From the NCBI GenBank assembly GCA_022497145.1, contig MU386018.1:1-41769 (forward strand): 41,769 bases of DNA. The letters are read 5' to 3'. The translations under genes and the position numbers were made by a program. The notes below the pieces were generated by a model, which saw only the letters and a program-made list of their open reading frames with translations, ran no database searches and was not told the origin of the DNA. Below, one piece after another: positions 23,108-33,143 of this stretch (positions are counted from its first letter, which is position 1; each line of letters opens with the position of its first letter). This stretch comes from Rostrohypoxylon terebratum (lineage: Eukaryota; Ascomycota; Sordariomycetes; Xylariales; Hypoxylaceae).

Positions 23108-23917
23108 CTAGACCTTTTCCTCGCTTTTTCGATCAACCCAATCCCGCCAACGTTTGTACTCGGGGTACCTTAAAGACTTCTTCTTGCCCTGATACCTCAC
23201 AACGTTCAAGTTGACAGACTGCCACTTGTCTCTTCTACCGGTCCAATTCGCCTTGCGCATGAGGCTCACTAGCGTCTCCTCTTTCGTCCATCCCTGCTCC
23301 GCCGCCACGTCCGGGAGGTATGTGGCGCCGTACCGTCTTCCACGATCTGTGAAACTGATTCTTATCCCGTGTTTCCCGATCTCCCAATCCATCGCATCGT
23401 CGCAGTCTTCGAAATTCGTCAGTAGCGTGACGGCGACCTCGAGCGAGGGCAGCTCCCGCTGCGACATGGGGTTGAACCGCGTGTCGTGAATGGCCGAGGT
23501 GATGGCGTACGAACTAAGTCCCTCATCCAACTCCTGTGCCTCGAAAGTCCCGATGCAACCCCGCAGAGAGACGTCGTCTGACTCGGGGTCGACTATGTTC
23601 CAAGTCACGAACAACGGTGACTCGGTAATTGGAGGTTCGGCTTCAGGGAGAGAATCGGTGGATGTGGCAGCGGTTTCGGTATTAAGGGACATGCTGGAGC
23701 CCGAGGCCGGAGACGAAGAGCTCGATCCCGAATCATTAGAGTCGGCGACCCGCCTAAGCGCAGGGATGCGTTTCTCGAGGCTCTCGGTTTTGTCGGATAA
23801 GTCTTTGCTATATTCTTCGTATGACTCTTTGATCTCTTTTAGGCTCAATGACTTGCGTCGCTCGAAGTACGCGACCAGCGTTTCGAAGCAGTAAAGACAA
23901 TGCTCAACTGTAGCCAT
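23108..23917 (-). CDS. AMMECR1-domain protein
   Basis: A conserved eukaryotic/archaeal protein of unresolved biochemical function. 269 residues, single exon, ATG at 23,917 (MATVEHCLYCFETL). The hallmark LRGCIGTF lies at residues 118-125. It is followed by the usual core: YAITSAIHDTRF, PMSQRELPSLEVAVTLL, WEIGKHGI, YGATYLPDVAAEQGW and KEETLVSLMRKAN. Between the first helix and the core a Ser-rich, low-complexity insert (about 58-97) replaces the tighter spacing seen in archaeal members. The C-terminus is basic (KKKSLRYPEYKRWRDW). The open frame extends upstream of the ATG without another clear Met, so a longer spliced form is possible. Confidence 0.93.
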   Translation of the reverse strand: MATVEHCLYCFETLVAYFERRKSLSLKEIKESYEEYSKDLSDKTESLEKRIPALRRVADSNDSGSSSSSPASGSSMSLNTETAATSTDSLPEAEPPITESPLFVTWNIVDPESDDVSLRGCIGTFEAQELDEGLSSYAITSAIHDTRFNPMSQRELPSLEVAVTLLTNFEDCDDAMDWEIGKHGIRISFTDRGRRYGATYLPDVAAEQGWTKEETLVSLMRKANWTGRRDKWQSVNLNVVRYQGKKKSLRYPEYKRWRDWVDRKSEEKV

Positions 23918-25039
23918 GTTTGCTTTAATTACTAATCGGGTATCTTGACGATTAGGTAGTAGGGAAGCAAGATGGCGTAACAGGGCGCGGGCAACCCCTC
24001 CTAGAAGACGACGAACAACGCTCGAGTCCGACGTGGTCAAATCTGTTAAAAAAAGTTGTCAAGGTTAAGATTCCTTTTATCAATATCGAATGACAGGTGC
24101 AAGTGCAAGTAGACAAAAAAGGGTTGAAAATGATGATGGCAGTTGCGATGAGGATTGGGTTCAAATGGACAGGCGATCAACCAGCCTGGGAACTTCCACC
24201 CCGCTCTATGTTGGAGCTATGGGGAACCGCGGGAACCTTACACGCACTGGGTCCAACTGGGGACTTCTTGATTTGTCCATCTGAACGCCGTATGCACAAC
24301 TTTCATAACGTCTTATCAAAAAGGACTCGGGACCCGATCTAAGCTAAACTAAGCTAAAAATAAGATTAATAAGGCTGGGCTACGTAATGTCACGGGCAGA
24401 CGGGGCAGGACGGGGTTGACCCCTGTCTTGGCATTTCAGCCTCACCCATCCCGAGAGTACCCATCCCCCTCTTACCGTTTTGCCCCGCTCGGGCGATTCC
24501 GGATCTAGTCTACTGGTAAATCTGCTTCTAGTACTGTACATAGTAGTACAACACATTATGCAGTGTTTTATACTTGTTACATAATTTCATATATCTGCAG
24601 TCTGTCGTTTGCTGGATTGAATTAAAGGCACGGTTTTTTTTTTCGATCTACCAACATCCAGATCCATGGAGGCGTTAGATTTCATTTCTATCAGCCCAGG
24701 AACTAACCCGGATCATTTTTCCTGCCTGAGAAGCTCCAAATGACTCCGATATGCTGATATGAATGTAATGTACTAAGCGCATGCTAATAAATATGTATGG
24801 TAGGTATTGTATGTCCTCGAGGTCTCTTTAGAGTATGGGGCAAACTTTATAAACTTGAGTCGAAGAAATTCTCTCAGAAATTCTCTCAAATAGCCGCAAA
24901 TAATATGTTTATCAGTTGACCTTGACATCTCCGCCACTCAGAGTCCGCCACTATCGGCAATTAGACGAATCTGTGATGCTGCGATGCAGTAGTATTTTGG
25001 AAAACGCCCTAATCCAATCGAAATCCGGGTCGGAGGGTG
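23918..25039. other. Intergenic, upstream of AMMECR1 gene and downstream of Rieske-DUF455 gene
   Basis: No supportable gene. The flanking genes are both on the minus strand. A direct repeat of 12 bases (AGAAATTCTCTC, twice) lies at 24,864-24,887. Short frames at 24,090-24,342 have no recognisable product. Confidence 0.5.
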
Positions 25040-26395
25040 TCAGCCGCCAGCAATAACTTCCCCTTTCCACGGCTGCCCATACAAGTCTTCGTAGTAACTC
25101 TTATCCATACCGGCCTGCTGTCTAGCTTCGGCGTTAAACGGCCCCTTCACGGCACCCCTGAAATATTTCTGCACATTGCTCCGGAAGACTTGCACCGGAT
25201 CGGTGCCCTCCTGTTGACATATCCAAGTAAGCCATCTATGCCCCGTAGTGACATGCGTGATCTCGTCATTGTGTATGATGTTCAAGACGTCGACGCTCTC
25301 GCCATCTTTGGCATTTCGGAATTTCTCGATCGTCAAGGGGTTCACGTCGAGACCTCGGGCTTCGTGGACGAGTGCGATGACGCTTATCCGGGCACGTAGG
25401 TCGTGTGCTGTCCTCTCGGCAGACTCCCATAGCCCGTGGTGAACTGGCAACGCGCCGAAATGGCTTCCTAGCTCTTCAAGCCTCGCTCGTAGAAGAGAGA
25501 AGTGTTTCGCTTCATCGTTGGCGACTTTTAGCCAGTCGTAAAAGAACGTTCGCGGCAACTGTTGTGAACTATCACTTCCATCCTGCGCAGTGGTCTGGAA
25601 GGAGGCAAACCGGACTATAATATCGATGGCGAGGTCGATAGCCCACTGCTCTATATTTGCGAGAGCGTGGATCATCATTATCCGGCTTTTAAGATTTCCT
25701 CCTTTACCAGCTTTAGGCATCTGCCCCGGTTTCACCTGGGTCAGGTTCTGCCTGGGCGGTTCTTGGGGAGGAGTCGCACTGCCAGCTCCGATCCGCATAG
25801 GCGAAGGAGACTGTTCGCGCGTCGCGAAGAGGGAGAAGAGGTGTGTGGTGAGCTCGATCTTGTGTTCGGGGTTGGAGGTATTCAATATGTGAACGCACCA
25901 ATCACATAAGGTGGCTTCCTCGCCAAGGTATGTAAGGGAGCCTGAGGGCTCAACTCTAGCGCCATGCTTGAATTTTACTTTTTCGCTGACGGGCTCGATC
26001 TTGGCGAGCTGCAAGCCACCGTCCTCTGAGACATGTATCCTCACCCTCCCGTCTTGTACGGTAACCGGGAATGTGCAGGCTTTGACACCGTAACTGGACT
26101 CACCAGTCTCTACATTAAAGTCATATGCATGCCACGGACAAGAAGCAATATAGGATGAGTCTTCGATATCTATGTGGGCCTCAGCCATAGGTCCACCAGC
26201 ATGCGGACACTCTGCTTCCATTGCATAGTAAGTCCATAAACCTGAACCTGAACCTCCCACAGTAGGCAACGCTGTCACACCCGAAGGTTGAATAGTCGGT
26301 AGCCGAAAAAGGATAAGGCGCTTGCCATTGGATAGGGTTACGGAATGCCTGCTATGTTTGAGATCAGCCAGGCCACCGATATCGACAACCGACAT
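25040..26395 (-). CDS. Rieske [2Fe-2S] / DUF455 ferritin-like fusion protein
   Basis: Single exon, 451 residues, predicted soluble. The N-terminal Rieske domain (about 1-125) has both cluster motifs: Cys63-x-His65 in ECPHAGG and Cys86-x-x-His89 in CPWHAYDF. The C-terminal half (about 155-440) fits DUF455, a ferritin-like helical domain, with candidate di-iron ligands Glu249 (NIEQW), Glu295/His298 (DEAKH), Glu345 (HEARG) and Glu378/His381 (NDEITHV). A Pro/Gln/Lys-rich linker (about 200-237) with PQEPPRQ and QMPKAGKGGN lies within the C-terminal half. The layout suggests an oxygenase or oxidase in which the Rieske cluster feeds electrons to a di-iron site. That is inference, and no substrate is known to me. 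No obvious reductase gene lies next to it. The ATG at 26,395 gives MSVVDIGGLADL. Confidence 0.88.
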   Translation of the reverse strand: MSVVDIGGLADLKHSRHSVTLSNGKRLILFRLPTIQPSGVTALPTVGGSGSGLWTYYAMEAECPHAGGPMAEAHIDIEDSSYIASCPWHAYDFNVETGESSYGVKACTFPVTVQDGRVRIHVSEDGGLQLAKIEPVSEKVKFKHGARVEPSGSLTYLGEEATLCDWCVHILNTSNPEHKIELTTHLFSLFATREQSPSPMRIGAGSATPPQEPPRQNLTQVKPGQMPKAGKGGNLKSRIMMIHALANIEQWAIDLAIDIIVRFASFQTTAQDGSDSSQQLPRTFFYDWLKVANDEAKHFSLLRARLEELGSHFGALPVHHGLWESAERTAHDLRARISVIALVHEARGLDVNPLTIEKFRNAKDGESVDVLNIIHNDEITHVTTGHRWLTWICQQEGTDPVQVFRSNVQKYFRGAVKGPFNAEARQQAGMDKSYYEDLYGQPWKGEVIAGG

Positions 26396-27905
26396 TGTAC
26401 AGATAATTCAGTCGTCCAGCTTCCAATGAGAGTGGTGCTACCAAGTAGTTAGATAGCACCAACCAAGGTTGCTAAATTTCAGAACTGCTTCCTGTTAGCT
26501 CATCACATCCAACGTCAAAACATCAGAATGATCTGATATCGAATATCTTGGCCCTATATTTGACACTTTTGACACTGATACCCTCACCTTTGACATCTGC
26601 CTGGTGATTTTGATGTTTTTTTTTTTACGATTCAGCTACAGAAAATTGAGGAGTGAATTAATTAGTGGAGAAAAACGTGGACGTGGCTTATGTGGCTTGT
26701 CTTAGCTACATTAACCCCACCGCCCTCGTGGCTTACGCTCTCCAAAACCAAATCAGGGTTCTCGCGTTCTCGCAATTGGGGATCCGGTCTCACATCTTCT
26801 TCTTAAGACTTAGCTTCATCACAGTAAACAGCTAAAAAAAGGACCTCAGCAGCATTAGAGAAAAAATCAAAACTAAACTTGATGACAAATCTCGTTTTCG
26901 CTATTCTTGGAAAAAAATTATCATCAAAGGTTGGCAAAGGAGTCAATGCCCCATCATCGCGAAAACGTGGCCCAGCCCTTTCCGGATTCATCTTATGGAT
27001 CTTGGAACACGGGAAGCCTGTCTGCCGTCCCTGATCTACTTTCGATGCCAAGAATGTTTGGTTATCTGGATTGTTTATGGGGGTTGCTTATGGGGGTTTA
27101 TTGGGGGGGAAGGGGGGGTATTATGTCCGCAGCGTCGCATCGCAGCTGTTCTGGTGGATGCCAACTACACTGCTAATGCCCCCAACGCTCCTAATGCGAC
27201 AGCGCGGCTCAAATTAAGCATTATAGTCTGTTACAGCGTCGTCTCACACCCTTGCCTCCCAAGGTCTTGTCAAGGTCTTATCCAATTCTTGTCCTCTCTC
27301 ATTCTTCCATAGGATCCGCCCAATAACCTTCTTTTTAGAGTAGATCTATGCCCCAGCTGGGTCCCCCGACAGCCCTGGCTATTCCTGTCATCTAGTATCT
27401 CGGACGCGCCTTGCCAAAGTCTTGGCTGTAGTTTGTTTCTTCGACGGTCACTGCGGGTCTAGAAGATGTCAAGGCTCGGTCTCATCCTTGGCACTCCTGG
27501 GAGTTCATTGCCCGATCTAGAAGTCTTGACGGGAAGTGCTAGACCCGCGCGTCTCAAGTACGCTCGTCTATGTCGAAGATCATTGTGAAAACCAAGAAAC
27601 TTGGAGGCGCTTGCCGTCCATAGCGATATGGCACTGCGTACGTAGTTGTTCGTCCCAGCATGAGATCCTGTAGTAGTACACCATTAGATCATTAGACGAG
27701 ATCACCGTACATAAGAACACCGAGCCTGCTAGCTATTTGTGATTTTCCCTTCTTTCTCTCCTCATCCTCTGTGAGTCAACGTATCTCTCTCTAGTTGATC
27801 AAGCTTTCGTTTCGCCTTCTTAGCAGCATATTCACACAAGCTCGTCGCCGGCCGACCTTTACCATTCTTTTAAGTCTACAGCAAAAAGACGACCAATCAG
27901 TCAAA
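26396..27905. promoter_or_regulatory. Divergent spacer between Rieske-DUF455 and small secreted protein genes
   Basis: The genes on either side point away from each other, so this 1.5 kb contains both promoters. It includes long A/T tracts near 26,615-26,630 and 26,915, repeated TTTGACA-like words at 26,557-26,600, and the G-rich motif listed separately. No gene is supported. Frames of 80-105 codons at 26,803-27,312 look incidental. Confidence 0.5.
27079..27118 (+). promoter_or_regulatory. G-quadruplex-forming motif
   Basis: Four G runs of 5, 5, 7 and 7 bases (27,079-27,083, 27,092-27,096, 27,103-27,109 and 27,112-27,118) are separated by loops of 8, 6 and 2 bases. This is a strong match to a G4 pattern. 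It lies about 680 bp upstream of the Rieske-DUF455 ATG and 790 bp upstream of the small secreted protein ATG. Confidence 0.7.
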
Positions 27906-28184
27906 ATGAAGTTCTCGATCGCTATCTTCGCTCTCTTCAGCACCCTCGCCATGGCGGAACTTAGTAAGTTCAACCAGAAGTCTCCTATTGATCTCGTTCA
28001 AGTATCTGCATATTAACCTAGTCCCCTTACAGAGAAGGTCCCCAGGTCTGAGAAGTCAAACATCGTCTCTCGACAGGCTGGTGCAGCTGATGTTCAGACC
28101 GCCGCCATGTCTAGCGCCAACGGCGACATCGTTACCTTCAACACCGCCGGTGTTTACAAGGATGCCACCAGCAAGGGCTTGTAA
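27906..28184 (+). CDS. Small secreted protein (69 aa), possibly interrupted
   Basis: Two exons, 27906-27963 and 28033-28184. The intron has a GTAAGT donor and CTTACAG acceptor. The ATG has a good context (GTCAAAATGAAG). A signal peptide, MKFSIAIFALFSTLAMA, is followed by a short mature part containing RSEKSNIVSRQ, whose KS/SR dibasic-like sites might be processed, and then NGDIVTFNTAGVYKDATSK. I do not recognise the family, and the mature part before the stop has no cysteine. The same frame continues for 45 more codons after the TAA at 28,182-28,184 and reaches the next stop at 28,320. That extension carries a C-x3-C pair. The real or ancestral protein may therefore have been about 115 residues. 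Confidence 0.65.
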
Positions 28185-30582
28185 AAGGCCATCGGCTCGG
28201 AAAACGACACAAAGGGTGATGGATTATACGGTCCAGCCGACAACCCAACCATTCGACAATCCTATGACCAATGCACGATGAAGTGTACGATTACCGGCGT
28301 CAAGGATATAATCATAGAGTAATAAGATATGCAGGATGGGGGCGGAATCAAGAATGGGATGCAGGGCTCAATATGAGCTGGGCTTGAACTTATACCTAGA
28401 GTATTTGTGAATATCTGTTAATATTTATCAATCACCCCAGCTGCAAAGCCTTCTGCCCTGCTTGTTGTGAAATGACCTGTCCAAGTTAAATTAACTATAC
28501 CTTGTTTTCTATGCATCGTTTATCCTTGGAACCTACCAGACTATGATTGGGCGATCGATGAAGGTCTCCCTCGCGTCGAGATATCCCCGTGTTCGTTACC
28601 GTCTTGACGCTAGGGACGCTTTGTCCCGGGTACTCCAGGTGCTCCAGGTACGCTCTGGGGAATAACTAGGTGAAGAAAAAAAAGCAAACGGGCGCGGAGA
28701 ATGTGAGAACTGGGTAGACTTGGCGCGGATAAGCCCGTCTTTCATCTGTTGATCTGACCATACCGACGGTTTTTATGTCGTGGAACGTCCGACGATGCCG
28801 GCGGAGTTACGAGGCATCATATTTGATCGATGTCGTGCTCTTTTCTGTCAATTTGTAATAATAGCCAGCCTTCTTCTTTTCTCATCAATATGAGATTATG
28901 ACAACTTGCGTAGAGTTATTGACATGCATCTTCCGATACATCATAATTCCACCAGCCTCCTAGAGCTTAATAATCAGTCGTAATCCTTGTCGTAACTCCG
29001 TGGGGAATACTTCATAGCAACGAGCAACAAAAAAAAAACAGTCGCCATCACACCAACAAACGCGAAAGAGTCATCCGAGAAAACACAGCCACATGAGACG
29101 CTGAAGACTAGTTGTAAAAAGACATGTCCCAACATCCCCACAAGCGTTCCGGGGGGGCACACAATTGAGATACACGATATTAGCGGCGCGGTAACGGGGC
29201 ACTTTGGACCGTGCGTCCTCCAAAATTAGCATCAAACCACCATGGGGCTGATGTTTTTAGCTAATCAAAACACAAAGAACCCAAGCCGCTAAGCGGTCTG
29301 TTGGTAACAAGGTACACCGGGTATCAACCAATAACTTCTTTTTGGAAGAAATATTAATCCTATTATGCGTACCTAACCGACCGGATGAGATGAAAGGGCC
29401 CCTTTCGGAATTAAGACCTGCGCCCCCGGCAACCCGGCTATTACGTAGGTAGGTACGCGAACGCGTCTCTCAAGATTACCTCATTCACCGTCGTAAGTGC
29501 TACTATGTGGAAGAGCGGAAAAGAGAGAGAGAGGGGAGGAAAAATACGATCATCTCGTGAGATCGTAACCCTGCCGTCGCGTACCGCGCAAGCGGATAGC
29601 GGCTTCGAAGCAAACGTCATAAGGGGGACCCATCGATTCGTAGGACTTCGCGTCATTTTATAACGGTTGATAAACTGCGAGCACTGCGTATGTAGGGCCA
29701 GTTTTTCATGCTCCATTCGTCTGTCGTTGAACACTTCATCCCTTCTCCATCTTGGTATCCCCCATGATTGGCCACTTGTCAAAGAACTAGGCTGGATCCG
29801 GGTGTCCGGTCCCAAGGTCTTGCCAGCTTCGCTCAGCCGCAACCCATTCCTTTAGCCCTACCATTTCCCATGTGGGTTTGGTGACAGCCAGGTCGCCCTG
29901 CACCATGTGGATTCGGTGGGTGCTAGCTGTTCGACGGATCCCCTCGCAACCAGCGCGACCCAATCGACGCCTGTCGTTACCGAAGCCATCACTGGCGCCA
30001 GCACAAGGCGTTTTAGCCCGGTGCATCTTTGGGGATCTTTAGCACGGCAAGACAAGTCTCTTGCTGTGATTATCGACTCTTTTTTCCCCGTGGTGGTGTG
30101 CTTGGTCTTGAAGATGAGTGCCTGAGCTGAAGACGAAATATGGTTGGCTTAATTTCCATCCACTGATGCCTGCCACAGCTCGCAGCAAGGACCATCTTCT
30201 GCGTAGGACTTGGCGTGATGGGGATTATTGAGGCTATGCCACCTGTAGATCATCTTTTCCTTTCTACCTAATTTCATTGTGAGGGCCTTTATATAGCAAT
30301 CACCACGCCCACACAGATTTGCTTCGCATGGCTGGGTTAGTTCCCGTCGTATGATATTATTCGCCTCTACTTCGTACCGACGACCCCTTACAAAGACTAA
30401 CGCCCCCTTTGTATAATCATCACAGCTTCGAAAGATGGACTCGTAGTGCTTACTATATAAGCCCTGATTAATTTAAGAGCTTGGACTGAACAAGGGAATT
30501 AAAGATTGAGCTCACTCGAGTCGAGGAGAGACGGCGGCCACTTTTCCAGCACCGCATCAAAACATCCGGGAAGTCATAAAAG
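28185..30582. other. Intergenic, about 2.4 kb
   Basis: The first 138 bp may be the interrupted end of the small secreted protein. Beyond that no gene is supported. Frames at 29,441-29,842 and 29,787-30,125 have no family features or splice partners. The right end should hold the promoter of the four-helix membrane protein. Confidence 0.45.
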
Positions 30583-31957
30583 ATGGGCTACACTCATCGA
30601 GATAATGCGCAATTTAGTCGCTCAAGATGGAGGAAGAGAATATTATTGCCATGCTGGATAGTCCAGGTCGCAATTCTCCTGGCGACAATGGGATTGTTCT
30701 CATACCGACTGGCGCATACGGTAAAATACTGGAGATACGAAGAAGACCACGGGAGTGTTCCAATGGTCGAGTTCGTGTAAGTTGGGTCCTGAAATTAGGA
30801 ACAAAGCGTCATAACGAACCAGACTAACCTGATCGACACAGATGGGAAGCCGTTAACGTCGCCTTCTCCTTCATCTCCCTCATAATAACGTTCGTCTCAA
30901 TAGCGAAGTTCATCGCTGAGGTGTTAACACCGCTCCCGTTGCTGTTTAGCAACATTTTGAATCTGGTTTTCGCCTCTGCTGTTTTAGCCTTGGACATTGT
31001 AGTCTACCTCAACCACACGGAGAAGCAATACTCCTTGGCAGGTCTGGCAATGGACAGTGCTCTCATGTAAGTTACCATCCCATCATACCCCACTCAGCCA
31101 AAATACTAACGCATCCCAGGTTCTTCACCATCATCCCAGCAATCTATTCCGTCATCATATACCGCCGACTGCTGAGTTATGACGATTACCACATCCCCGG
31201 TAACGTCAAACCGTACGGCTACGCCAACGACTCCATAGATACCTCGTACCGTTCGTCGTGGCTGGAACCCCCCGTAGCCTACGACCCCACAAACCCAGGC
31301 GCCACGACGCGACCCCGGGCTCTCTCCGCCGCGAGCCGTCGCATATCCCTGTCATTCAGCAGCCGTGCCGCCTCACCGCAGCTATCGCCTCCGCTCGCCG
31401 AGCACAACCCCGCCGAGCGTCGCAGCAGCTACACCCACAAGCGGGACACCCAATTCGACGAGTACGTCAAACGGCGGTCGAGCGGGTACACCAAGTTGGA
31501 CGTGGACCGGGCCCTCGGCGTCGAGTTTGGCTGGGAGGATACCCACGACGCGCGGGACAGCGTGATCAACTCGGGCAGCGTGAACATAGTGCAAGCGAGA
31601 GCGAGGTGCGACTCGTTGTCGACGCAGCAGGCCAGCATAGAAGCGAGCATCAGCAGAAACAGCAGCACCGCGACCACCAGCACCAACACCACCAACTCGA
31701 CCGCGACGCTGGAAGCGCCGAACGGCATGGTGCGGGCGCACAGTCTGAACAGCGTGCCCGAAGCGCAGGAAGAGGAGGCATCCGCGCTGGAGAAGAAGAT
31801 AAAGGCGGATCGGGAAGCGCTGCTCGGCGGTACCGAGACGAAGGGGATATCGCGGTCCAGCTCCGGATCTAGCAGGAAGAGCGCGCGATTGATCGAGCAA
31901 TTCGATGGGCTTGAGGAGATTGATTTAAATGGACAAAGACGGAAGAGGAATTTTTGA
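30583..31957 (+). CDS. Four-helix membrane protein with long Ser-rich tail
   Basis: Exons 30583-30776, 30842-31066 and 31120-31957 encode 418 residues. The introns have GTAAGT donors and CACAG/CCCAG acceptors with a TACTAAC branch site in the second. Four hydrophobic helices are visible at about residues 20-43, 68-92, 95-120 and 135-157, with Arg/Lys flanks (SRWRKR before helix 1). This MARVEL-like layout is common in fungal membrane proteins, but I cannot name a family. The remaining 260 residues are hydrophilic: phosphorylation-prone Ser/Arg segments (SRRISLSFSSRAASPQL), a poly-Ser/Thr/Asn stretch, an acidic-basic helix near EEEASALEKKIKADREAL, and a very basic end (GQRRKRNF). A cytoplasmic regulatory tail is likely. 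A role in cortex or wall organisation is only a guess. Confidence 0.82.
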
Positions 31958-32538
31958 ATTTGTGAATCTGTGATACCCGATGGTCGAAAAGGAAAAGGAA
32001 ATGAAAATCAAAATACAAATTAAAATAAAATACCCAATTGTACAAGCTGACCGCGGATTTTGGTGTGTCTGTACATATAACGCGATATGATAAGTTTACC
32101 TAGGTACATACTAGCTGTTTCGATCTTCTCTTCGCTTGACTTTATGGATTTTCTCTGTACATACGTTCCCAGGTAATTTTTTAATTTCCTCTCACATATT
32201 CTCCAAGCCTCAAGAGTTGGACATTTTACCCTTCAACTCGCGGACTTTTCTTTTCGACCGAAAACACTTGTAGATAGACTAATATCAGTATCCAGACCAG
32301 AATGTTACCAATTCTCATGTTATGAAACTTTTAAATTGTATTGATTCACGATTAAAAAAAAACTCAGCATCGCCAATGGTCTTGGTCCCCAACCAACCCT
32401 ATGGACCCCACCCTTAGGGGACCAGTTCAAATATAACTTTCGACATCAGTATTTATTATGAGCTTGTTCAAGCTGAGAATCTTCCTCACTCGGGGTTTTT
32501 AGGAAATTTGCCTGAGGGTCAGGAGTAGTATGGATAAA
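31958..32538. other. 3' region of the membrane protein gene
   Basis: No gene is seen. It includes the A-rich untranslated region with a polyadenylation-type signal, then AT-rich sequence with CTAGGTACATAC-type words near 32,100. Confidence 0.45.
32024..32029 (+). terminator. AATAAA polyadenylation signal
   Basis: A canonical AATAAA lies about 67 bases after the stop codon of the four-helix membrane protein, in an A-rich tract, where a fungal 3' end would be expected. Confidence 0.4.
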
Positions 32539-33143
32539 TTAAAAGGTAACAACAGTTATTAAATCGCTATATTCGGGGCCAGGGTTTTGTCTCAGAAGAT
32601 ATTTGAGGTATAATAAAGCATTGTTAAAGTCGCAAAGATTTTGAGAGTGCCTTTGATTGTTTCTTGCTACATGTCTTCTTGCCTTTTTGCCAACCCCTGA
32701 AGCTGAGGGTAGATACTGGATCTTTGATTGAAGGTACCTATTTTCATGAGTGAAGTGACTCCCTATGCCTATTAAATCCCTTGAAAGATTACGAACCTGC
32801 TCTGGGGGAATCTGTCGAAGTTGGTTCAATAAGTCGTCCTCCTTCTTTTCTATCTTCTTCGTTCTCTTTCTCTCAAGTCTCATCGGTGCTTTTTTCTTTT
32901 TATCTTTTTCAGACTTGGTAGAAGCTCTCTATGGGATTCTCGAATTTTGGTCAACTTATCGTCCACTGTACCTGCTCTGGGAAGTCTTCCTCGGACTCGT
33001 CTTCAAAGGAATTTCGATTTCCTAATTCTGGAATGACCGTTTTGTTCATCCTCTTCTGCATTATGTAGGAACATTGAATTTGGAAACGCTTCTATGAAGC
33101 GCCCGATCTTGCGGGCTAGTTTGGTGCTATTATCCCCTTCCAT
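32539..33143 (-). pseudogene. Degraded reading frame of unknown origin
   Basis: Three successive minus-strand pieces look protein-like but sit in different frames. The first is 33,143-33,003 (starts MEGDNSTKLARKIGRFIEAF, 46 aa). A middle piece contains ESHRELLPSLKKIKRKK. The last is 32,883-32,539 (114 aa, containing LNQLRQIPPEQVRNLSRDL and ending TVVTF). No splice sites join them convincingly. The lysine-rich, coiled character and the frame breaks fit a decayed gene, perhaps a transposon-derived one, but I recognise no family. It could also be chance open frame. Confidence 0.25.

Noticed and set aside
31258..31900. Long off-frame and antisense frames over the tail exon of the membrane protein
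   Set aside because: The sense tail is GC-rich at third positions and leaves other frames open. The spliced sense frame has clear helices and intron signals.
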